From contig CAMWUZ010000002.1 in assembly GCA_947177595.1 (NCBI GenBank), forward strand, positions 1 through 36,899: 36,899 nucleotides of DNA, in the 5' to 3' direction. Shown here piece after piece: positions 30,665 through 36,899 of the stretch (its first letter is position 1; every line of letters starts with the position of its first letter). The notes below the pieces were generated by a model, which was not told where the DNA came from, searched no databases, and saw only the letters and a program-made list of their open reading frames with translations. The position numbers and the translations under genes are program-made. Source of the stretch: an uncultured Porphyromonadaceae bacterium. Its GTDB lineage: Bacteria > Bacteroidota > Bacteroidia > Bacteroidales > Muribaculaceae.

Positions 30665-31384
30665 TCAGTCTGATTCTTTCATATTGTGGAACACATTCTG
30701 CACATCCTCGTCCTCCTCAAATTTTTCAAGGAGTTTATCAAGGGTAGCGCGCTGTTCCTCAGTCACCTCCTTGAGATCATTGGGTATTCTCTCAAACTCG
30801 GCGCTTATAATCTCAAAACCGTTTTCCTCGAGATACTTCTGAATGTTGGCAAACTCCTCAAAAGCTCCGTAGATATCGATCTCATCCTCATCGGCTACGA
30901 GTTCGTCAACACCATAGTCAATAAGCTCCAGTTCGAGTTCTTCAAGGTCAACGCCCTCTTTGGGTTTGATTTTGAACACACTCTTGTGGTCAAACATAAA
31001 TGTGAGACTCCCCTGGGTGCCGAGGCTACCGCCATAACGGTTGAAGTAAGAGCGGACATTAGCCACTGTGCGGGTATTATTATCAGTTGCAGCTTCTACA
31101 ACGATAGCTATACCGAAGGGACCATATCCTTCATACACGATTTCCTTGTAATCGCCGCTATCTTTTTCAGTAGCTTTCTTGATAGCGCGTTCAACAGTAT
31201 CCTTGGGCATATTGGCAGCCTTGGCATTCTGCATCAGCGCGCGGAGGCGAGGATTGGTATCGGGATCGGGACCACCGGCTTTTGCTGCAATGGTGATTTC
31301 CTTACCAATACGAGTAAAGGTACGGGACATATTGCCCCAACGTTTCAGTTTTCTTGCTTTGCGATATTCAAACGCTCTTCCCAT
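30665..31384 (-). CDS. yebC: YebC/PmpR family protein (TACO1-like)
   Basis: 239 residues, full length. Signatures: the basic N-terminus MGRAFEYRKARKLKRWG followed by TRIGKEITIAAKAGG, NPRLRALMQNAKAANMPKDT, YEGYGPFGIAIVVEAATDNNTRT and GSLGTQGSLTFMFDHK. The family was named for transcription regulators; the mitochondrial relative TACO1 and recent bacterial work point to relief of ribosome stalling at proline-rich stretches. The C-terminus is very acidic. It starts 37 bases after pheT and probably shares its promoter, which fits a translation role. Confidence 0.93.
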   Translation of the reverse strand: MGRAFEYRKARKLKRWGNMSRTFTRIGKEITIAAKAGGPDPDTNPRLRALMQNAKAANMPKDTVERAIKKATEKDSGDYKEIVYEGYGPFGIAIVVEAATDNNTRTVANVRSYFNRYGGSLGTQGSLTFMFDHKSVFKIKPKEGVDLEELELELIDYGVDELVADEDEIDIYGAFEEFANIQKYLEENGFEIISAEFERIPNDLKEVTEEQRATLDKLLEKFEEDEDVQNVFHNMKESD

Positions 31385-31421
31385 TTCGGTATATTATTAT
31401 AGTTTTAATTTCTTCGTTCTT

Positions 31422-33887
31422 TTATCTGAGAGATGCTCCGAGCTTTTTGGCGAGATTGACGGCAACTTTCTCCATAACAGATTCAATCTGCTTGTCGGTA
31501 AGAGTATTTTCGTTGTCCTGAAGAGTAATGGCGATAGCATAGCTTTTCTTACCCTCCGGCAGATTCTTACCTTCGTACACATCAAAGAGCTCAATGCCGC
31601 GAAGCAACTTGCGCTCGCTTTCACGCACGGTTGCCTCTATCTGCTCCATAGTCACGGTATTGTCGATAAGCAGTGCAAGGTCGCGGCGCACCGGCTGAGT
31701 GCGAGGCAACGGAGTGTAGAGCGGACTACGCTTTGCCACAAGATTTACAAGAGCCGCCCAATCAAGTTCAGCAAACACAACCTGCTGGCGCACGTCACAC
31801 TTGGCAAGCTGTTTCTTAGCCACAACTCCCATTACTCCAAGCACCTTACCACTGCGGGTAGCGATGGAGAGACATACGTCAAACAACTCGTCAGAGCCTT
31901 TGGACAGCTTGATTTCACGCTCCGAAATACCGAGGCGGGCAAAAATATTGGCGACAGTTGCCTTGAGATCGAAGAACGTTGCCTCTGCCTGAGTGCGCGC
32001 CCAGTTGCCGGGACGAAGAGCACCAGTGAGCCAGATGCCGAGGCGTGAGCCTTCGCTATAAGGTGCCAACGGCTTCTCTGCGGTACTTTCAGCCTGAGGA
32101 TTGCGAGCATAAACGTTGCCGAACTCATACATCAGCAAATCGCTCTGCTTGCGGTTGATATTATGCGCGAGAGACTCCAGACCACCAAACAGAAGAGTGC
32201 GGCGCATAACAGCGAGATCACTGCTCAAAGGATTGAGAAGCCGCACGCAAGTATCAAGCGGATATTCCGCCAGATCAACATAATAGCTCTCGGCTGTGAG
32301 AGAGTTGTTGAGAATCTCGTTAAAGCCGTTGGCAGTAAGCTGCTCACCTATTATATTACGGAGAGTATTGTCAACATCGGCGCGGCTCTTTGAAGAAAGG
32401 GCGGAACGCACCGCTGTGCCGGTCTCAACATTATTATATCCGTATATCCTGAGAATATCCTCCACAACATCACATGGACGACGCACATCCACCCTATATG
32501 TTGGCACAAGGAGTTTTGAAATCTTGTTGCCGGGCTGCGCTATCTCAATCTCAAGCGAGCGTGCGATCGCATCCATTGTGGCGTTGTCAATATCCTTGCC
32601 TATGAGACGGCGGGCATAATCGTAGTCAAACTCTACCTCATACGGTTTAATCTTTTCAGGATAGACATCCACAGGCTCGCCGCAGATTTCTCCACCTGCG
32701 AGTTCCTGCACCAAAAGAGCAGCGAGTTTGGCAGCCCAGAGAGTTGCATTGGGGTCGGTGCCTCGCTCATAGCGGAAAGATGAGTCGGTGGAAAGTGCGT
32801 GCCGGCGCGCTGTCTTGCGAACCCATGTGGGATTGAAATATGCACTCTCAATAAATATATCTGTTGTAGTATCTTTAACACCTGAATCAAGACCGCCGAA
32901 CACACCTGCGATACACATCGGCTCTTTGGCATTGCATATCATCAGGTCACGGCTGTCAAGTGTGCGCTCCACACCGTCAAGAGTAGTAAATTTTGTTCCT
33001 TCGGGACAAGTGCGGACAACTATCTTCTCACCCTCAACCTTGGCGAGATCAAAGCAATGTAGAGGCTGACCGAGACCATGGAGGATATAATTGGTGACAT
33101 CCACAATGTTATTAATAGGACGCTGACCGATAGCATTCAGCCTGTCGCGCAGCCACTTGGGGCTCTCCCCCACCTTGACACCGCGGATTGTGATGCCGCT
33201 GTAGCGGGGGCAGGCGACTGAATCAGTAACCTCTACACTCACCGCTCCGCCGGAGCGATCAATCTTGAATTCCTTTGGCTCAGGCTTCTTTACGGCAACA
33301 GCATTGGCATGACGGCATAGCCAAGCGCTCAGATCGCGCGCCACACCATAGTGGCTTGCCGCGTCAACCCTGTTCGGAGTAAGGTCAACCTCAAGCACAT
33401 AGTCGCTTGTGAGACCATAAAACTCAGCGGCGGGAATACCGGGCTTCACAGAGGGGTCGAGAACGATAATACCATCGTGGGAGGTGCCGACACCAATCTC
33501 GTCTTCCGCGCAAATCATGCCGAAAGACTCCACACCACGAATCTTTGATTTCTTTATCTGGAAATCCTTGTCACCGTCGTATAGAGTAGTCCCCACAGTT
33601 GCTACTATAACGCTCTGACCTGCGGCAACATTGGGTGCACCACATACTATCTGCGTGGGAACACCATCACCGAGATCTACCGTGGTAATGTGAAGATGAT
33701 CGCTGTCAGGATGCTCAACACAGGTAAGCACCTTACCGGTCACAAGCCCCTTGAGTCCGCCGCGTATTGATTCCACCTCCTCTACCGAGCCTGTTTCAAG
33801 CCCAATGGAAGTGAGAGCGCCGGCAAGCTCCTCCGGAGTGAGATCAAAGTCTATATACTGTTTGAGCCAATTATATGAAATATTCAT
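31422..33887 (-). CDS. pheT: Phenylalanine-tRNA ligase beta subunit
   Basis: 821 residues, full length. The beta chain of the (alpha-beta)2 enzyme that charges tRNA-Phe; pheS is not adjacent. N-terminal MNISYNWLKQYIDFDLTPEEL, an EMAP/tRNA-binding domain (about 40-150) with LTCVEHPDSDHLHITTVDLG, the B3/4 editing domain, B5 DNA-binding-like domain with a PTYRVDVRRPCDVVEDILRI segment, the pseudo-catalytic core and the C-terminal ferredoxin-like anticodon-binding domain (about 725-820, PLPRTQPVRRDLALLID). Transcribed with yebC from a consensus promoter 28 bases upstream. Confidence 0.96.
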   Translation of the reverse strand: MNISYNWLKQYIDFDLTPEELAGALTSIGLETGSVEEVESIRGGLKGLVTGKVLTCVEHPDSDHLHITTVDLGDGVPTQIVCGAPNVAAGQSVIVATVGTTLYDGDKDFQIKKSKIRGVESFGMICAEDEIGVGTSHDGIIVLDPSVKPGIPAAEFYGLTSDYVLEVDLTPNRVDAASHYGVARDLSAWLCRHANAVAVKKPEPKEFKIDRSGGAVSVEVTDSVACPRYSGITIRGVKVGESPKWLRDRLNAIGQRPINNIVDVTNYILHGLGQPLHCFDLAKVEGEKIVVRTCPEGTKFTTLDGVERTLDSRDLMICNAKEPMCIAGVFGGLDSGVKDTTTDIFIESAYFNPTWVRKTARRHALSTDSSFRYERGTDPNATLWAAKLAALLVQELAGGEICGEPVDVYPEKIKPYEVEFDYDYARRLIGKDIDNATMDAIARSLEIEIAQPGNKISKLLVPTYRVDVRRPCDVVEDILRIYGYNNVETGTAVRSALSSKSRADVDNTLRNIIGEQLTANGFNEILNNSLTAESYYVDLAEYPLDTCVRLLNPLSSDLAVMRRTLLFGGLESLAHNINRKQSDLLMYEFGNVYARNPQAESTAEKPLAPYSEGSRLGIWLTGALRPGNWARTQAEATFFDLKATVANIFARLGISEREIKLSKGSDELFDVCLSIATRSGKVLGVMGVVAKKQLAKCDVRQQVVFAELDWAALVNLVAKRSPLYTPLPRTQPVRRDLALLIDNTVTMEQIEATVRESERKLLRGIELFDVYEGKNLPEGKKSYAIAITLQDNENTLTDKQIESVMEKVAVNLAKKLGASLR

Positions 33888-33915
33888 GCACTGATATTTT
33901 TCTCAATAATGACCG

Positions 33916-33946
33916 CAAAGGTACTAATTACACCTAATATATGCAA
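33916..33946 (-). promoter_or_regulatory. Promoter of pheT-yebC
   Basis: Minus-strand TTG (33946-33944), 20 bases, TACCTTTG (33923-33916), identical in layout to the ftsX promoter. The ATG at 33887 is 28 bases downstream of the box. No leader-peptide or T-box-like structure was found. Confidence 0.78.
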
Positions 33947-34004
33947 TAAATATTTTTTGCATTGCTTACCGCCAAGTTGTATGCATATTCTCGCAAAAAA
34001 AACG

Positions 34005-34012
34005 TAAATTTG
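34005..34012 (+). promoter_or_regulatory. Bacteroidetes -7 box for the AspT/YidE-type transporter
   Basis: TAAATTTG matches TAnnTTTG, 51 bases before the ATG at 34064. The nearest TTG upstream (33977-33979) is 25 bases away, longer than standard. Confidence 0.6.
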
Positions 34013-34063
34013 CGGTTGCTTTAACCATACAACGATATTTATCAACGTTATCTACTTGCATAT

Positions 34064-35719
34064 ATGGATTTTACTTGGTTGACCAACATTATCGGACCCG
34101 GAAACACCAGCCTTGCAAGCACTCTGGCACTCTACTCTTTTGTGATAGCTATGGGAGTGTATCTCGGCAAGATGAAGATTGCCGGTGTGAGTCTCGGAGT
34201 GACTTTTGTGCTGTTTGTCGGTATTCTCATGGGTCATTTTGGCTATATTGTCGATGGCGAGGTGCTACATTTCATCCGTGAGTTCGGTCTTATTCTCTTT
34301 ATCTTTTCAATCGGTCTGCAGGTTGGACCCGGTTTTTTCAGCTCGTTTAAAAAGGGCGGCGTAAGGCTCAATGGGCTTGCGGTGCTCGCCATTGCGCTGA
34401 ATGTTATCATTGTACTCGCCATCTACTTTATTGACGGCAAGACTAACATAGCGGCGCTGGTTGGTGTGATGAGCGGTGCCGTGACCAATACCCCCGGATT
34501 GGCGGCTGCGCAGCAGGCTGCCGGCAATCCCGATGCTATCAACACCATGTCTATGGGCTATGCGGCTGCATATCCTCTCGGTGTGTGCGGCATTATCGCG
34601 GCGATGTTTCTGATCAATGGCATCTTCCGTGTCAAGACCGATCAGGAAATCAAAGATCTCGAGATGCTGAACGAGAGTTCTCAGCTCAAGCCGGATATTA
34701 TTTCGGTGGAAGTTACAAACCCGCTTATAAACGGCAAGACCCTCCGGCAGATTCACGATATTATCCAGTGTGACTTCGTTATATCCCGACTCATCGGCGA
34801 GGACGGCAAGGTCGTTATTCCGGTTTCATCAACCCAGGTGCATACCGGCGACAAGATTTATGTCGTTATCTCCACACAGGATGTGGAGCGGTTTGAAACC
34901 GTTGTAGGTCCGCAGGTGGATATGGATTGGGAGGCTGCGCAACGCGAGGTCGTATCCCGCCGCATCCTCATAACCAAGAGCGAATACAATGGCGTTGCCC
35001 TCGGCGCACTCCGCCTGCACACAGCCTACAAGGTGAACGCTACCCGAGTAAACCGTTCCGGCGTGGATCTTCTCGCATCTCCGGGGCTTCGTCTCCAGAT
35101 GGGTGACCGCATCACCGTTGTGGGTGACTTAAACGACATCTCACGCCTCGGCGAAAAGCTCGGTAACTCGATGAAACGCCTCAACGAACCTAATATGATT
35201 ACCATTTTTATCGGTATTCTCTTCGGTATTATCGTAGGCTCTATCAATGTGGGTTTCGGTATGAAACTCGGTCTTGCCGGCGGCCCGCTCGTTGTGGCTA
35301 TCCTCCTCAGCCGATTTGGCTATAAGTTCAAGCTCGTCACCTACACATCTTCGAGCGCATCGCTGCTCATGCGAGAACTTGGCATCTGCCTCTTCCTGGC
35401 TTCGGTAGGCATCTCATCCGGTGCAGGATTCGCCGAAACCGTATTCAACACCACCGGTATGTGGTGGGTAATCTGGGGTTTCATAATCACCTTCCTGCCC
35501 CTCGCTATCGTAGGCTGCATTGCGCGCGGTGTATATAAAATCAACTTCCTCACCATCATGGGTCTCTTCTCCGGAGGATATACCGACCCGCCGGCTCTCG
35601 CCTATGCTAACGGAAGTACCGGCAGCGATGCTCCGGCTGTTGCCTACTCCACTGTATATCCGCTCACCATGTTCCTGCGAGTGGTAGCGGCACAGGCTCT
35701 GGTGCTATGCCTTATGTAG
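34064..35719 (+). CDS. AspT/YidE/YbjL family transporter with TrkA-C domains
   Basis: 551 residues. Two blocks of about five membrane spans (about 18-195 and 375-551) flank a cytoplasmic pair of TrkA_C (RCK_C) domains (about 205-285 and 290-375), the layout of the aspartate:alanine exchanger family. The first membrane block carries FGLILFIFSIGLQVGPGFF and GAVTNTPGLAAAQQ; the second has LGICLFLASVGISSGAGF and FSGGYTDPPALAYAN, the repeated half-site signature. AspT exchanges aspartate for alanine; in most Bacteroidales members the substrate is unknown. A DNA-encoded clue to ligand is lacking. Single-gene unit, divergent from pheT and ended by a terminator. Confidence 0.9.
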   Translation: MDFTWLTNIIGPGNTSLASTLALYSFVIAMGVYLGKMKIAGVSLGVTFVLFVGILMGHFGYIVDGEVLHFIREFGLILFIFSIGLQVGPGFFSSFKKGGVRLNGLAVLAIALNVIIVLAIYFIDGKTNIAALVGVMSGAVTNTPGLAAAQQAAGNPDAINTMSMGYAAAYPLGVCGIIAAMFLINGIFRVKTDQEIKDLEMLNESSQLKPDIISVEVTNPLINGKTLRQIHDIIQCDFVISRLIGEDGKVVIPVSSTQVHTGDKIYVVISTQDVERFETVVGPQVDMDWEAAQREVVSRRILITKSEYNGVALGALRLHTAYKVNATRVNRSGVDLLASPGLRLQMGDRITVVGDLNDISRLGEKLGNSMKRLNEPNMITIFIGILFGIIVGSINVGFGMKLGLAGGPLVVAILLSRFGYKFKLVTYTSSSASLLMRELGICLFLASVGISSGAGFAETVFNTTGMWWVIWGFIITFLPLAIVGCIARGVYKINFLTIMGLFSGGYTDPPALAYANGSTGSDAPAVAYSTVYPLTMFLRVVAAQALVLCLM

Positions 35720-35741
35720 AACTCACGTTTTAATATACGCG

Positions 35742-35774
35742 ACAAGGGGCTTGCCATACCGGTAAGCCCCTTGT
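35742..35774. terminator. Bidirectional terminator between transporter and trxA
   Basis: Perfect 11-bp inverted repeat acaaggggctt (35742-35752) and aagccccttgt (35764-35774) with an 11-base loop, lying between two convergent genes. T-rich flanks are modest. Confidence 0.75.
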
Positions 35775-35796
35775 TATCTTATCAACTGCCACCTGA

Positions 35797-36111
35797 TCAC
35801 TCGTCAGACTTTGTTGGAATATGCTCACGTAGTTTTGCCTCGAGCATATCTGCCTGATGAAGACCATATCCGCGCCACACTGCCTCGCCATCTTTGAAAA
35901 GAATGAGGGTAGGCACCGAGCGGATGCTGTATTCGGCAGAAAGTTCGGGATTCTGGTCAACGTCAACCTTAAGAATATTAACGCTGTCACCAAGTTTTTT
36001 CTTTACCTCCTCAAGAATAGGAGCCTGCATCTTACAAGGACCGCACCAGGTTGCGAAGAAATCTACGAGAGTAGGTTTCGTTTCCTTGATAATGTTGCTG
36101 AATTCACTCAT
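35797..36111 (-). CDS. trxA: Thioredoxin
   Basis: 104 residues, the size of a single-domain cytosolic thioredoxin. FFATWCGPCKMQAP carries the redox pair CGPC, and SVPTLILFKDGE contains the cis-proline loop; DVDQNPELSAEYSIRS is the usual segment before it. No signal peptide, so it reduces cytoplasmic disulfides with thioredoxin reductase. It is unrelated in location to the exported TlpA-like proteins at 2628-5959. Divergent from dapA; upstream minus-strand TAGTATTG is one base off the -7 consensus. Confidence 0.95.
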   Translation of the reverse strand: MSEFSNIIKETKPTLVDFFATWCGPCKMQAPILEEVKKKLGDSVNILKVDVDQNPELSAEYSIRSVPTLILFKDGEAVWRGYGLHQADMLEAKLREHIPTKSDE

Positions 36112-36215
36112 AATATTTAGTTTTTAGTTATTGATTCTTTTTCAATACTAACACCTGACACCACTCTAAAGTTTGTTTTTTATACCTAGATTATTATCCC
36201 TGTTAATTTTTTAGC

Positions 36216-36223
36216 TAATTTTG
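36216..36223 (+). promoter_or_regulatory. Bacteroidetes -7 box for dapA
   Basis: TAATTTTG matches TAnnTTTG, 24 bases before the ATG at 36248. No -33 TTTG at the usual distance. Confidence 0.6.
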
Positions 36224-36247
36224 CAGAATAAACCATCCTACGGCTAT

Positions 36248-36899
36248 ATGGCGAGATTTGACCTCAGAGGAATGGGAGTGGCACTCATCACCCCCTTTAA
36301 AGCAGATAAATCAATCGACTACGACGCTCTTGCAAAACTGATTGAATATCAGATAAAAAGCGGCGCAGACTATCTCGTTGTGCTCGGTACCACCGCCGAA
36401 ACTCCAGCCCTCAGCAGTCAGGAAAAATCTGATCTCAAACGCTTCATTGCCGATAGAGTTGCCGGAAGAGTACCCCTGGTAATCGGATGTGGAAGCAATA
36501 ACACCGCCGCGGTGGTTGAGGAAGTGAGAACACTTGACACCAATGACTTCGGAGCTGTGCTGTCGGTGGTACCCTACTATAACAAACCCTCACAGGAAGG
36601 CATCTATCAACATTACTCGGCAATTGCCAAAGCCTCTCCACTACCTATTATATTATATAATGTGCCCGGACGCACAGGAGTCAATATGACTGCTGAGACC
36701 ACCCTTCGCCTCGCTGCAGACCATCACAACATCATCGGAATAAAGGAGGCAAGCGGCAACATCAGCCAGATGGATGAGATTATCAAACACAAGCATCCCG
36801 ACTTCCTTGTGATTTCAGGCGACGACGGTATCACCTTTCCGCTGATTACCCTCGGAGCCGCCGGAGTGATTTCCGTTATCGGGAATGCCTTCCCAAAAG
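36248..36899 (+). CDS. dapA: 4-hydroxy-tetrahydrodipicolinate synthase, 3' truncated by window edge
   Basis: The frame opens at the ATG at 36248 and runs off the window after 217 codons; the normal length is about 295. The enzyme condenses pyruvate with aspartate semialdehyde, the first step of the lysine/diaminopimelate branch, in the cytoplasm. Visible signatures: GVALITPF, LGTTAETPAL (catalytic Thr pair), VVPYYNKPSQEG (catalytic Tyr), YNVPGRTGVNM (Arg of the active site), IGIKEASGN with the Schiff-base Lys, and SGDDGITFPLITLGAAGVISV. All residues needed for catalysis in this part are present. Confidence 0.95.
   Translation, partial: MARFDLRGMGVALITPFKADKSIDYDALAKLIEYQIKSGADYLVVLGTTAETPALSSQEKSDLKRFIADRVAGRVPLVIGCGSNNTAAVVEEVRTLDTNDFGAVLSVVPYYNKPSQEGIYQHYSAIAKASPLPIILYNVPGRTGVNMTAETTLRLAADHHNIIGIKEASGNISQMDEIIKHKHPDFLVISGDDGITFPLITLGAAGVISVIGNAFPK

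Noticed and set aside
30686..31402. Long plus-strand frame of 238 codons over yebC
   Set aside because: It is the antisense shadow of the clearly identified yebC gene; its product is a cysteine- and phenylalanine-rich string with no family features.
1..36899. tRNA, rRNA, CRISPR, insertion sequence, prophage or attachment site
   Set aside because: Both strands of all intergenic gaps were scanned by eye and none was seen; the gaps are short and all larger frames belong to ordinary chromosomal families.

Overview
The window comes from a Bacteroidales genome, most likely a gut commensal of or near the Muribaculaceae (family level is inference). Supporting signs: promoters of the Bacteroidetes type (TAnnTTTG '-7' box, sometimes with TTG about 20 bp upstream), weak Shine-Dalgarno signals, Bacteroidales-restricted families (DUF4369/TlpA-like lipoproteins, DUF4923, DUF4252-like, DUF3098, DUF3316, the small 'VKGGKFP' membrane protein), a serine-type sulfatase, a BspA-like leucine-rich-repeat protein and an OmpA-type porin. 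No tRNA, rRNA, CRISPR array, insertion sequence or phage gene was seen. Gene density is high and no gene-free stretch exceeds 300 bases.

Layout. 1-1403: the end of an exported DUF4923-like protein and a family 2 glycosyltransferase, closed by a bidirectional terminator. 1456-7469: a thioredoxin-fold block. A lipoprotein that has lost its CXXC faces two tandem periplasmic TlpA-like paralogues (CSSC and CGPC), followed by an ECF sigma factor, a one-membrane-span partner (probable anti-sigma) and a DUF4252-like exported protein. 7575-8213: TRIC/UPF0126 membrane protein. 8300-12346: parE-coaD-ctp operon. 12352-13826: small unknown proteins and an exported EEP-family phosphohydrolase. 13882-15342: pepD. 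15497-16290: a 53-residue membrane protein and an OmpH/Skp-like lipoprotein. 16385-17341: a second glycosyltransferase, convergent with and overlapping an LRR protein-sulfatase operon (17319-19892). 20060-21190: OmpA porin. 21415-25866: ftsX-DUF3098-uppP-truB-queA-yigZ operon. 25964-30551: parC-DUF3316-S41 peptidase operon. 30665-33887: pheT-yebC. 34064-35719: AspT/YidE-type transporter. 35797-36111: thioredoxin. 36248 to the end: dapA, cut by the window.

The most interesting part is 1456-7469. The two intergenic gaps upstream of the second tlpA and of the sigma gene share a bipartite element, gtaac-N16-gtatc, with the form of an ECF promoter. It suggests a self-regulated envelope redox regulon in which the sigma factor drives both itself and a CGPC thioredoxin. 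Other points worth checking: a possibly leaderless ftsX transcript, overlapping divergent promoters with a T9 tract upstream of the tlpA genes, both topoisomerase IV subunits heading operons that end in an S41 peptidase, and a C8 tract directly in front of a glycosyltransferase start codon.
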